NCBI RefSeq assembly: GCF_016881005.1
Contig: NZ_JACOPV010000003.1
Span: 248,001 to 312,000, forward strand
Origin: Pseudomonas arcuscaelestis
Lineage (GTDB): Bacteria; Pseudomonadota; Gammaproteobacteria; Pseudomonadales; Pseudomonadaceae
DNA length: 64,000 bases
Reading direction: 5' to 3'
The notes beneath the pieces are model-generated. The model did no database searches. It saw only the letters and a program-made list of their open reading frames with translations, and was not told the origin of the DNA. Positions 26,711 to 35,070 of the stretch are shown piece after piece. The position numbers were made by a program, and so were the translations under genes. Position 1 is the first letter of the stretch, and each line of letters opens with the position of its first letter.

Positions 26711-28957
26711 TTAGAACGAAGTGGTGAAGGACGCGTAATAGGCACGTCCTGCTTCGTTGTAGGTCAATGCACCGGCTTCGTCAGAATTACCCTCGCGATA
26801 CAATCGTTTGTCGAACAAGTTGTTGACCCCGACGCGTACGCTAAAGTTCTTATTGAATTCGTAGCCGCTGCTGATTCCGACCAAACCATAGGGATCGACA
26901 TCCTTTTGCACCTTGGGATCGAGGGTTTCATTGGCCCTGGCGTTGTAGCTCGGCGCTTCCTGCTTGCCGTAGTAGGTAGCGTTGAGCTGGAACGAGAGCT
27001 TGTCGGTGGCGTTCCAGTCCAGGGTGGAGTTGACCGTGTATTCGGGAGTGATGCTCAGTGGTTCGCCGGTCTTCTTGTTTTCCGACTCGATCATGTAGGT
27101 GAAGTTGGTGTTCCAGTCCAGGCTCGGTGCAAGCGCGATGAACAGATTGCCTTCCACCCCTTGTACCACTGCTTTTCCGGTGTTTTCCCAACGCAGGATG
27201 CGCCGGCCGTTGGGTAAACGGAACAAGGTCTGGTTGCCTGCCTCGATCTTGTTCTTGTAGTCATTGCGAAAGTAAGTGGCACTGGTGCGCCAGGTGCCCT
27301 TGTCATAGGCCAGGCCCAGTTCCTTGTTGACGCTGGTTTCCGGGTCGAGATTGGCATTGCCGAGCAAGTAGCAACCGCCGTTGTTGACCTCGCTGGAGTT
27401 GCAGCCACCGCCGCGACTGTAGAGCAAGTAGTTGGGGTTGGCCTGGTACAGGTTGGGGGTTTTGTAGGCGCGGGCGATCCCGCCCTTGACGCTCAGGGCT
27501 TCGGTGATCTGGTGCGAAGCGTTCAGGCTCGGGCTCCAGTTGCTGCCAAAGTCTTCGTGATGGTCATAGCGTAGCCCTGGTGTAACGATGGTGTTCTCGC
27601 CGACTTCGATGTTGTCCTCGGCATACAGGGCAAAGCTGCGGGCGGTGGATTTGGTCTGGCTACGATCGAAGCCTGGCAGCTCGGCACCCGGATCATAGCC
27701 TTGTGGGCGTAGCGAGCCTGGGTCGTTGAGCGACTCGTAAAGGTACTCGCCACCCAGGGTCAGTACTTGTTGTAACCCCATGTTCAGCGGCAGGTTGATT
27801 TCGCCAGTGGCGCGGGTATTGCGCAGGCGTGACTCAAAGCTGCCGGCACTTTCCGAGGGGGCGCCTTCGCCCCAGCCTGCCAGGCCTTCGTTAAGGCGGG
27901 CGTTGCGGGTCAGGTCATACGACAATGCAGCAGTGGAGGTGCCCCAATCATAGTCACCGCGATGGGTCACGGCGAAGCTGGAGCGCTGCATTACGTTGGT
28001 CTCCTTGCCCGCCTGGCTTTCGACGAATTCGCCGCCGGCGTTGAGCATGGTGTCGCCGGCGAATATGTTGCCCTGGCGGCTGTAGCTTGACTCCAGGTCT
28101 ACGCTGTTGGACGGGTCGATCTTCCAGCTCAGCAGGCCGTTGATGTCCTTGTTGCGAACACCTTCGCGTCCGGCCATCAAGGACTCCTCGTAGGCCTGGT
28201 GTCCCGCGTTGATTTTCATGTCGTCGGCGTCGGTCTTGTTCAGGTTACCGTAGACACGAAAGATCAGGCTGTCGGTCAGTGGCCCGCTCAGGCTGAAGTT
28301 GACGCGCTTGCCTGTACCCTCGGCATCGTCTTCCGGAAGCATTGTGTACAGGGTCATGGAGCCGCGCAGGTCTTCGGTCGGACGCTTGGTAATAATGTTC
28401 ACAACACCACCCATGGCGCCTGAACCGTAACGCGCGGCGGCCGGACCCCGCAGAATTTCGATACGCTCGACTTCCTCGGCCGGCACCCAGTTGGTTTCAC
28501 CACGGGTATCTCGGTCGCCACTCCAGCCGTAACGCACGGCATTGCGCGAAGTGGAGGGTTTACCGTCGATGAGAATCAGGGTGTTCTCCGGGCCCATGCC
28601 ACGCAAGTCGATCTGGCGGTTGTTGCCGCGGGCGCCGCTGCTGCTATTGCCGGTGAGGTTTACCCCAGGCTCGCGACGGATGATGTCGGAGAGATCGTTG
28701 ACGGGGGGGCGCTTCTTGATGTCTTCGGCGGTAATGATCGAAACACCTGGTGCTTGCTTGAGCTCTTCTTCGGCGGTTCCCAGCACCCGCGTGTTTTCCA
28801 GTTCGATGGCCTGACGGGTGCCATCGACGGGCAAGTCGGTTGGCTGGATCTGCACTTCATCGGGTTGCAGTTGCAGGGGGGCTGCGGCGAGGGTGGAGGA
28901 GCCCAGTGTTGCCAGCAAGGCAATACTCAAGGGGCTTAGGTTGAAGCGCGACGCCAT
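26711..28957 (-). CDS. TonB-dependent siderophore receptor, FepA/PfeA-like
   Basis: 748 aa outer-membrane receptor. After a signal peptide comes the plug domain (IKKRPPVNDLSDIIRREPGVN, then GNNRQIDLRGMGPENTLILIDG and RGPAAARYGSGAMGGVVNIIT), then a 22-strand barrel ending in an aromatic residue. The cysteine-containing loop RGGGCNSSEVNNGGCYLLGN resembles FepA/PfeA, the receptors for enterobactin-type catecholates. The ATG at 28957 is chosen because AGGAGA precedes it; a TTG further upstream gives no signal-peptide improvement. A Fur box lies about 70 bp upstream. The BvgAS-like system downstream is not the OmpR-type PfeRS pair. Confidence 0.93.
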   Translation of the reverse strand: MASRFNLSPLSIALLATLGSSTLAAAPLQLQPDEVQIQPTDLPVDGTRQAIELENTRVLGTAEEELKQAPGVSIITAEDIKKRPPVNDLSDIIRREPGVNLTGNSSSGARGNNRQIDLRGMGPENTLILIDGKPSTSRNAVRYGWSGDRDTRGETNWVPAEEVERIEILRGPAAARYGSGAMGGVVNIITKRPTEDLRGSMTLYTMLPEDDAEGTGKRVNFSLSGPLTDSLIFRVYGNLNKTDADDMKINAGHQAYEESLMAGREGVRNKDINGLLSWKIDPSNSVDLESSYSRQGNIFAGDTMLNAGGEFVESQAGKETNVMQRSSFAVTHRGDYDWGTSTAALSYDLTRNARLNEGLAGWGEGAPSESAGSFESRLRNTRATGEINLPLNMGLQQVLTLGGEYLYESLNDPGSLRPQGYDPGAELPGFDRSQTKSTARSFALYAEDNIEVGENTIVTPGLRYDHHEDFGSNWSPSLNASHQITEALSVKGGIARAYKTPNLYQANPNYLLYSRGGGCNSSEVNNGGCYLLGNANLDPETSVNKELGLAYDKGTWRTSATYFRNDYKNKIEAGNQTLFRLPNGRRILRWENTGKAVVQGVEGNLFIALAPSLDWNTNFTYMIESENKKTGEPLSITPEYTVNSTLDWNATDKLSFQLNATYYGKQEAPSYNARANETLDPKVQKDVDPYGLVGISSGYEFNKNFSVRVGVNNLFDKRLYREGNSDEAGALTYNEAGRAYYASFTTSF

Positions 28958-29025
28958 GTCAAATCTCTCCTGGAACAAAGGGTAAGCGGGGCGTAAATCA
29001 GGCAGGCCCCGTGTGTGGCGTCGAG

Positions 29026-29044
29026 AATGATAAGAATTACCATT
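29026..29044. promoter_or_regulatory. Fur box upstream of the siderophore receptor
   Basis: AATGATAAGAATTACCATT agrees with the dyadic Fur pattern AATGATAATCATTATCATT at 16 of 19 positions. It is placed for repression of the receptor gene. Confidence 0.8.
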
Positions 29045-29165
29045 CGCAAGTAAACCCTTTGGGAGAAAAATAAAATATTAACGAAGTGGAGCGCCAAGGC
29101 TCTGCTACGGGGTCTGGCGCAAAGTGCCAGCCAATTCTGATGACGCGGAGTCAGACCGTCGCCAG

Positions 29166-29202
29166 CAAAAAGGGACCGTGACCACCCCATCGGTAGTCAC
29201 GG
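29166..29202 (-). terminator. intrinsic terminator of the curli-like operon
   Basis: Read on the minus strand, a stem of CCGTGAC (plus ACC inside one mismatch) pairing with GTCACGG is followed by TCCCTTTTTGC. A second hairpin (about 29228-29259, GCGCAGC/GCTGCGC arms) precedes it, directly after the csgA-like stop codon. Confidence 0.75.
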
Positions 29203-29264
29203 CCAAATCGGGGAGAGGAGGGTAAACGGCGCAGCAGCGGTGCTCATTCGCCGCTGCGCAATGC

Positions 29265-30710
29265 TCATTGCTGCAACACAGTCGCCTGGTTGCCGTTGCC
29301 GAACTGTTGAACGGTCGCGGACATGCTGGCGCCACTCTGGTCGACATTGGCCTGGTTGAAGGAGCCACCTTGAGTCACGTAGGCCACGTTGACGCCTTCG
29401 GTTTGTTTGATGATGGCGCTGTTGTTGTCACCATACAGTTGCCAGGTGGAGCTTTGATTGCCGCTGCCGGACTGCTCGACATTGATGCTGTTTTTTACCC
29501 CTGCGCTTGAGCCTGTGGCGTAGTTGTCAGTGCCGCGCTGATCTGCGATCAGCAAGTTGTCGCTGCCGTTCTGTTCAAAGTACAGCTCGTTGTTGCTGTC
29601 GACCTGGGTGACTTCGGCGGTGTTGTTCACACCGCTCTGGTTCAAGCGCGCCAGTTGCGCGACGTCCTTCTGGGTCAGGTTGGCACTGTTGCCGCTGCCA
29701 TTTTGGGTGACGATTGCGGTTTGGCTGGTGCCGAACTGGCCGCCGAACTTATCGCCCTTCCAGTTGCTCGCCAGCACCTTGTTGCCGTCACCGTTGGAGC
29801 TGACCTCCAGCACATGACTGTCACCGGTCTGGTAGCTGAAACTTACGTTGCCGGTGCCTGACTGGGTCAACGTTGCCAGCGACTCTGTCGATTCGTATTG
29901 ATCGGCATAGATGGCGTTGACGCTGCCCATCTGCACAACGTTGGCGGTGTTGCTGTCGCCGAAGCTCTGGTCGATCACACCTTGGTTGGTCATCCCATAT
30001 TGGGTGAGATTGGCATGGCTGCCCGTTTGCGTGTCCTGCCAGATTTCAGTAGAGTTGCCGCCGCCATTCTGGTTGATGGTGATGGTTCCTCCCTGGCCTT
30101 CGCGCTGATCGCCGTATGCCCAGTTGTTGTCACCAGCCTGGTAGACAGCAATCTGGCCATCGTTGTGGTTGATGTGCTCGGCAGCGCTGTAGTTGTTGAT
30201 ACCGGCCTGGGTACTTTCGGCGTTGTTGGCCGCGCCAGCGGTCAGTTGCTCGATATAGGCACGGTTGTCGCTACCGTACTGAACAGTAGAACCCTGGCTA
30301 CCGGTCTGGCTGTCCTGGTAGACGAACGAGAAGTTGCCAGAGCCTTCCTGGGTTTGTCGGGCTTCGTTTTCGGTGCCCAGGGACTGGCTTGCGTGGGTGT
30401 TGTTCAAGGTCCCGGCCGATTGCTGATTGATCTTGCTGCCGTATTCGTACAGTTGCTCGGCATACCCGGCGTTATACTCGCCGGCGGTGCTCTGCTGGAT
30501 CGAACTATTACCTCCTTCCTGTTTGGCGGCGTGGTTGTTGCCCAGGCCCTGCTGGTCTTGAGTGGTAACACTGAGCGCGGCGGCCAGTTGTTTTACCTCG
30601 GCGATGTTCTCAGTACCGCTCTGGTTTTGAGTCGACTGGCTTTCGTCAGCCATCGCCTGGCCTGCAAGGCACAGAACAATGGCGGCGCTTAAGGGAGCGA
30701 GCTTGAACAT
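29265..30710 (-). CDS. csgA: curlin-repeat protein, CsgA-like major amyloid subunit
   Basis: 481 aa with a cleavable signal peptide (ends near QAMA). The remainder is an almost unbroken series of roughly twenty curlin-type repeats of about 22 residues with the pattern Q-x-G-x-x-N-x-A-x-x-x-Q, including QSGSGNQSSTWQ-type and QFGNGNQATVLQ-type units. Curlin repeats form the stacked beta strands of curli amyloid on the cell surface. E. coli CsgA has five repeats, so this is a very long member, though long ones occur in pseudomonads. GGAGG precedes the ATG. It lies 17 bp after the CsgB-like gene. The assembly genes csgE, F, G are not in the window. Confidence 0.88.
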   Translation of the reverse strand: MFKLAPLSAAIVLCLAGQAMADESQSTQNQSGTENIAEVKQLAAALSVTTQDQQGLGNNHAAKQEGGNSSIQQSTAGEYNAGYAEQLYEYGSKINQQSAGTLNNTHASQSLGTENEARQTQEGSGNFSFVYQDSQTGSQGSTVQYGSDNRAYIEQLTAGAANNAESTQAGINNYSAAEHINHNDGQIAVYQAGDNNWAYGDQREGQGGTITINQNGGGNSTEIWQDTQTGSHANLTQYGMTNQGVIDQSFGDSNTANVVQMGSVNAIYADQYESTESLATLTQSGTGNVSFSYQTGDSHVLEVSSNGDGNKVLASNWKGDKFGGQFGTSQTAIVTQNGSGNSANLTQKDVAQLARLNQSGVNNTAEVTQVDSNNELYFEQNGSDNLLIADQRGTDNYATGSSAGVKNSINVEQSGSGNQSSTWQLYGDNNSAIIKQTEGVNVAYVTQGGSFNQANVDQSGASMSATVQQFGNGNQATVLQQ

Positions 30711-30727
30711 GGTGGTGCCTCCAGGTT

Positions 30728-31201
30728 TCAACGATATTGGTTGACTTGTACGTGCTGACCGTTGCCGGTCTGGACCACGGAGCTTTGCAGTCCACTGCCG
30801 GTCTGAACGATGCTGGCGTTGTTGCTGTTGCCGTACTGCTCGATGTTCGCGCGGTTGTTGCTGCCGCTTTGTGCGATCGAGGCGCTGTTGCCATAGCCTT
30901 GCTGGTTGATATTGGCCATCAGGTCGTTGCCTTGTTGCAGGATGTACGCCTCTTGCGATCCGCCTGACTGCACTATGCGGCCCAACAGGGTCTGTCCGTC
31001 CTGGCCGATGGCGGCCCGGTTGGATTGACCGTTTTGCTCGACCTGCGCCTGCTGACCGGTGGTGGCCGGCAGCGGTTGCAACGACAGTGGTTCACCCAGG
31101 TCGCCTCCTGGGCCGAGGTCGGCGTTATCCAGCAGGTCATCGGCCAGGGCGGCCTGACCGAACAGGGTCAGGCAAAGCAGCAAGGTGGTCAGGCGCGCCA
31201 T
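30728..31201 (-). CDS. csgB: curlin-repeat protein, CsgB-like nucleator
   Basis: 157 aa: signal peptide, an acidic linker (DDLLDNADLGPGGDLGE), then about five curlin repeats (QVEQNGQSNRAAIGQ, IAQSGSNNRANIEQ, VVQTGNGQHVQVNQ). Size and position before the longer repeat protein match csgB in csgBA operons, where CsgB anchors and seeds CsgA fibres. Two in-frame ATGs are six bases apart; the second (31201) has AGGAG at better spacing. It is third in an operon whose first two genes encode exported proteins of unknown function. Confidence 0.85.
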   Translation of the reverse strand: MARLTTLLLCLTLFGQAALADDLLDNADLGPGGDLGEPLSLQPLPATTGQQAQVEQNGQSNRAAIGQDGQTLLGRIVQSGGSQEAYILQQGNDLMANINQQGYGNSASIAQSGSNNRANIEQYGNSNNASIVQTGSGLQSSVVQTGNGQHVQVNQYR

Positions 31202-31219
31202 GGTCATATCTCCTGCGTT

Positions 31220-33451
31220 CTACTGCACGGTAACCGGAACGGTACGAACGGTGCCCTGGCTACTGCGGATGGTCGCCGACGGTGTGGCTGTCGGAATCAC
31301 CGTGGTGCTATTGCTCACCGTCAACCGCCAGCGTCCGGTCAGCGGTACCGTGGTGGAGCCCAGGGTGACCAGCCCGGTAGGGGTGGTGACCTGCACGGTG
31401 ATGGTGTTGCCAGTCGTCACCGACGAGGTACCGGAGAGATCCCAGTTGTAGCGGTTGTTGGAACGCGCGGTGACGGTCGCGGCGGTGATGGCGAAGGTTT
31501 CTGCCGCCGGTCTTGGCGATACCTGCACGGTGACGATTGCCGGTGCCGACAGGGCGCCGAAGCTGTCTCGGGCGATGTAGGTAAAGGAGGCGGTGAACGC
31601 CGCAGTCACGTTTGCCGGTGGGGTGTAGGTGACCTGGGTTCCGCCGTTGCTGACAGTGCCTTGGCCGGGGCCGGGTTGAGTCACTGAGTCAACCGCAAGA
31701 GGAACGTTGCCATCCGGATCGCTGTCGTTGAGCAAGACGTTGATCGGCAGGGCGACACCCAATGTAGCGGCGGTGTCATTGACGACGACGGGTGCGCGGT
31801 TCGGCGCAACGTTGATGGTTACCGTGGTGATCTCCGATTTCAGTCCTTTGCTGTCTTGGGCACGGTAGGTAAAGGTGACGGTCATTGGCGCCTCGACCAC
31901 CGGTGGCGGGGTGTACTGCACTGAGGTACTGCCGTTGAGTGCGACGGTGCCTTGACCGGCGATTGGTTGAGTAAGGTCGGTGATGGTCAGCGGTACGTTG
32001 CCGTCCGGATCGCTGTCGTTGGCCAGCAGGTTCAAGGTCAATGCAACGCCGAAGCTAGTGCTGCCCTGGTCCGCTTGCGCCACGGGTGCCTGGTTTTCTG
32101 CTTCGACCGGGGCGTTGCCAACAATCACTACCGGTTCGGTATCACTGCCGCCGGCAGCAGATTTAATCGTGACAGTCGCCGGAGGTTGGCTCAGGTCATT
32201 GACCGTGAGGGTTTTCAGAACGCCAGACCCGGACATCCGCCCGTACCCTTGGGCAACCAGGTCAGGAACCCTGATTTCGTCACTGGAACTGGCCTCGATC
32301 CGCAGGCGTTTGTTGGCCCAGTCGTACCGTGCAGAGGTCACCTTGACCACGTCGGTAAGTTTGCGCGACAGCGCAGTGGGTCGTTTCACGCCGGTTGGAT
32401 CGGTGGCTGTGATCACGATCACCGGTGGCGGGGCACTGTTGCTGTAATGGTTGGCGAAGAACAATCCGCTTTTGTCTGTCAGCAAGTCGAACTGGCAAGG
32501 TGACGGCGGAGTGCCTGGCACCAGAGCAAGGCTTTCGCGGAAGCACAAGGTGGCGGTGTTCGGTGCCTTGGCGAAAACTTCTACCCGGGTACCGTCAGCA
32601 GTACGTCGGTAAGTGGCACGCTCCAGCTCTGCAGCCACCTGGCTGCGCGCATCGAGGACCTTGCCGGAAACGGTAAAGAGATCGGTACGGATGGTTCCAG
32701 CGGGGCCCTTGATCTCTATGTAGTTGGTGTTGAATGGGCTACCGGTGACCTGTTCAGTGATGTTTGGGTCGCCTATAAAGGTCTCGCTGGCGGAGGTGTC
32801 CGGGTTGATTTCAGTGTAGGGACCACCGACACCGCGTAGGAATGGGCCAATTGCGCCTTTGAGCACGCCACTGAACACTCCGGGTGCACCGATGCCGACA
32901 TCACGGGTGATGTTGATCGCCCTGCGTCCCGGTGTGGTGACGTTTACCGTTTCGACGCCGTAGGGGTGAGTGATGACATAGGTACCGGCCTGAGGCACCG
33001 AGACCCGCAGACGGATACGCGCGAAGCTCTGTTGGTCGCCATCGATCGGGTTCTCGCTGGCAAATGCTGCTTCGATGCCGGCGACATAGACATCCAGTTC
33101 ATAGCCGCTGTTGCCTACCGCTGGAATCGATGTTTCAGCCAGGTACCAGAACATCTCTGGTGGCCAGTTGTCCGGAAACACCAGAGGCAGGGCATCATCG
33201 TAGATGCCAGGCTCAGGCAGCAGGGTACACATGTAGGCAGGCGGTACCGAAACGCCGACGCGTGAGCTTGTGGCCCTCGATTGGCACAGCTCCATCGACA
33301 GGTCATTGTTGTCCTGGTACCACATCGGGTAACGCCCGGTGGCCAGCGTGTAGGGGCCCGGATCGACTGCTTTGAGGCCGGCCCAGGCGGTGCCAGCCAG
33401 CGAGAGGGAAAGCCCGGCTGCGCAAAGCGCCAGGCGTGGCCAGTTATTCAT
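31220..33451 (-). CDS. exported protein of unknown function with cadherin/Big-type repeats (paralogue B)
   Basis: 743 aa with a signal peptide (SLSLAGTAWA). Residues 25-400 are a domain I do not recognise, shared with the next-upstream gene: VDPGPY, FARIRLRVSVP, TYVITHPYGVE, GRRAINITRDVGIG, GPFLRGVGGPYTE, FIGDPN and VTGSPFNTN. The C-terminal half has two Ig/cadherin-like modules, each with NDSDPDGNVPL and a following FTYxAxDS phrase, as in surface adhesins. AGGAGG before 33451 fixes the start; an upstream ATG at 33490 overlaps the previous stop but lacks a signal peptide. It lies 18 bp before csgB. A surface or matrix protein working with the curli-like fibre is the likely role. Confidence 0.8.
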   Translation of the reverse strand: MNNWPRLALCAAGLSLSLAGTAWAGLKAVDPGPYTLATGRYPMWYQDNNDLSMELCQSRATSSRVGVSVPPAYMCTLLPEPGIYDDALPLVFPDNWPPEMFWYLAETSIPAVGNSGYELDVYVAGIEAAFASENPIDGDQQSFARIRLRVSVPQAGTYVITHPYGVETVNVTTPGRRAINITRDVGIGAPGVFSGVLKGAIGPFLRGVGGPYTEINPDTSASETFIGDPNITEQVTGSPFNTNYIEIKGPAGTIRTDLFTVSGKVLDARSQVAAELERATYRRTADGTRVEVFAKAPNTATLCFRESLALVPGTPPSPCQFDLLTDKSGLFFANHYSNSAPPPVIVITATDPTGVKRPTALSRKLTDVVKVTSARYDWANKRLRIEASSSDEIRVPDLVAQGYGRMSGSGVLKTLTVNDLSQPPATVTIKSAAGGSDTEPVVIVGNAPVEAENQAPVAQADQGSTSFGVALTLNLLANDSDPDGNVPLTITDLTQPIAGQGTVALNGSTSVQYTPPPVVEAPMTVTFTYRAQDSKGLKSEITTVTINVAPNRAPVVVNDTAATLGVALPINVLLNDSDPDGNVPLAVDSVTQPGPGQGTVSNGGTQVTYTPPANVTAAFTASFTYIARDSFGALSAPAIVTVQVSPRPAAETFAITAATVTARSNNRYNWDLSGTSSVTTGNTITVQVTTPTGLVTLGSTTVPLTGRWRLTVSNSTTVIPTATPSATIRSSQGTVRTVPVTVQ

Positions 33452-33486
33452 GCTGCCTCCTGCTACGGGACGTGGCGTAAAGATGT

Positions 33487-34833
33487 TCATGGCACGAGCA
33501 CCACTTCTTCGCTGTCGCTACCACCGTTGCCACTGGTCACGGTGACCACGGCCGGCGGGATCGGCGAGAGCCCGGTGATGAGAGTCTTGACCGCGCCAGT
33601 GCCGCTCATGGTGCCGATGACTGCTCCATTGCCGGTGAAGGCGTTGAGCACCGTCGTTTCGGTTTCATCACTGGTAGATGCGACCAGGGTCAGGTCGCCA
33701 GAGGCCAGGCTGAATTCGGCGCGCTGGATGACAACCAGGTCGGTGAGCGGCATCTTCAGGGTGGTCGGTGTGCTGCTGGGGATCGCCAACTGATTGTTGG
33801 CAGTCACCAGCAGATCCACTGGCAGACTTGGGTTGAGTGGCGATTGTGCGTACCAGGCACCAGTGGTGTTGGCTTCGGTAAGGTTCAAATTAGGCGTTTG
33901 GCTGGTCAGGGCCGCGGTGCCGGGCGGTGGTGGGGCTTGCACGAAGATATCTTGTTGGGCGCGCAGGTCTCCGTTGTCGCTATGACGCGAATAAGTGCTG
34001 CGCTGTGCAATGACAGGGGTTGGCCGGACAACGTTGGAGAGCTTGCCCGAGACCGCGAACAAGGTGGTCCGCAGGTCCAGACCATTTGGGCCTTCGATAC
34101 GTACGAAGTTGGTATTGAATGGGCTTCCGGTGACCGCTTCATTGAGATTTGGGTCGCCGATGAAGCGCTCACTGGCACCCGAGATGGGGTTGGTCTCGGT
34201 GTAGGGACCACCGACCCCGCGCAGAAACGGGCCGACATCACCTTTGAGTGCGCCGGTATAGGACTTCTGGCCGCCAATACCAATGTCGCGGGTCATATTG
34301 ATCGCGCGCCGCCCGGCTGCTGGCACATCGAACACCTCGACACCGTATGGGTGGGTGATGATGTAGGTACCGGCTGTTGGAACATCGACGCGGATCCGCA
34401 CCCGGGCAAAGCTGACCTGGTCACCATCGACCACTTCATCGGCGGCAAAAGCCGCCTCGACGGCTGTACCGAAGCTCAAGTCGATCCCGCGGTTGGCATC
34501 GACGATGGCTGCGTCTGCGGTAAACCAGAATGTTTCATCGGGGTAGTTGGTTGGAAAGCTGATCGGCTTGGTGTCATCGTACACGCCGGGTGCCGGGTTC
34601 AAGATGCACATGTACGAGGGCGCCCCTGGAGCCCCGGCTACCCGCGAACTGACCGCCGTGGTCAGGCACAGGTCGAGTACCCGACCGTGGGTGTCGTGAT
34701 ACCACGCAGCGAATCCACCGGTGGCCGGCAGGTAAGGGCCAGGGTCAACTTCGAACAGCGCGGCGTGGGCCGGCGCCTGGATCAGGCCAGCCAGAATCAG
34801 CAGTGCCAGTGGGTGGGGTGTTGGACGGTGCAT
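33487..34833 (-). CDS. exported protein of unknown function (paralogue A)
   Basis: 448 aa with a signal peptide ending APAHA. Nearly the whole mature protein is the unknown domain shared with paralogue B (VDPGPY, SYMC, YDD, FARVRIRVDVP, TYIITHPYGVE, GRRAINMTRDIGIG, GPFLRGVGGPYTE, FIGDPN, VTGSPFNTN). It lacks the C-terminal Ig/cadherin modules but ends with the same GSGAVKTLI / VTVTSGNGGSDSEEVV type block found in B before those modules. It is the first gene of the four-gene operon ending in csgA, and is preceded by GAGGGAAG and, 55 bp upstream, a sigma-54 promoter. No enzymatic motif is visible. Confidence 0.8.
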   Translation of the reverse strand: MHRPTPHPLALLILAGLIQAPAHAALFEVDPGPYLPATGGFAAWYHDTHGRVLDLCLTTAVSSRVAGAPGAPSYMCILNPAPGVYDDTKPISFPTNYPDETFWFTADAAIVDANRGIDLSFGTAVEAAFAADEVVDGDQVSFARVRIRVDVPTAGTYIITHPYGVEVFDVPAAGRRAINMTRDIGIGGQKSYTGALKGDVGPFLRGVGGPYTETNPISGASERFIGDPNLNEAVTGSPFNTNFVRIEGPNGLDLRTTLFAVSGKLSNVVRPTPVIAQRSTYSRHSDNGDLRAQQDIFVQAPPPPGTAALTSQTPNLNLTEANTTGAWYAQSPLNPSLPVDLLVTANNQLAIPSSTPTTLKMPLTDLVVIQRAEFSLASGDLTLVASTSDETETTVLNAFTGNGAVIGTMSGTGAVKTLITGLSPIPPAVVTVTSGNGGSDSEEVVLVP

Positions 34834-34887
34834 GAGTCTTCCCTCTTGCAATCGGGCCCATGGGTTTGGGTCGTCTGCACAGGGTTC

Positions 34888-34903
34888 GGCAACTTCCATA
34901 CCA
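34888..34903 (-). promoter_or_regulatory. sigma-54 promoter of the exported-protein/curli operon
   Basis: Read on the minus strand: TGGTATG-GAAG-TTGCC, with the invariant GG and GC exactly 10 bases apart. The predicted start lies about 44 bp before the first gene of the operon. Confidence 0.72.
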
Positions 34904-34981
34904 GTTTTCAGAAACCCTTGCGGAGTCTGCCCTGGAGGGGGATTTTCGGGTTGGAGGCAGCGTGCGTGGGCGGGGCCGATG

Positions 34982-34995
34982 CCCCAGGGTTGGGG
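34982..34995. promoter_or_regulatory. candidate MnxR activator site (CCCC-N6-GGGG)
   Basis: CCCC-AGGGTT-GGGG, 79 bp upstream of the -24 element of the curli-operon promoter. The same arrangement precedes mcoA, mnxG and the secretion operon. It also lies 76 bp before mnxS1. Confidence 0.65.
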
Positions 34996-35029
34996 GTAAT
35001 TGGGGGCGCAGGCGGGGCAATCGAAGTTA

Positions 35030-35040
35030 ACTGGGCTATA
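35030..35040 (+). promoter_or_regulatory. ACTGGGCTATA element upstream of mnxS1
   Basis: An 11-bp sequence found identically upstream of mnxS2 (40573-40583). It contains a TATAAC-like -10, so it may be a shared housekeeping promoter core or the remnant of the duplication that made the two kinases. Confidence 0.4.
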
Positions 35041-35070
35041 ACCTAAGAAGCCCTTTGCCAGGAGTTCGTG

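Noticed and set aside
29265..31201. Repetitive pattern in the curli genes as a DNA tandem repeat or CRISPR
   Set aside because: The repetition is at protein level (curlin repeats) with diverged DNA; there are no identical repeats with regular spacers.
33452..33490. ATG at 33490 as start of exported paralogue B
   Set aside because: It overlaps the previous stop codon, but the product would carry a polar extension before the signal peptide; AGGAGG directly precedes the ATG at 33451.
35002..35018. GG-N10-GC match on the plus strand before mnxS1
   Set aside because: Both halves deviate strongly from TGGCACG and TTGCA; it arises from a G-rich run. mnxS1 is more likely transcribed from a sigma-70-type promoter.
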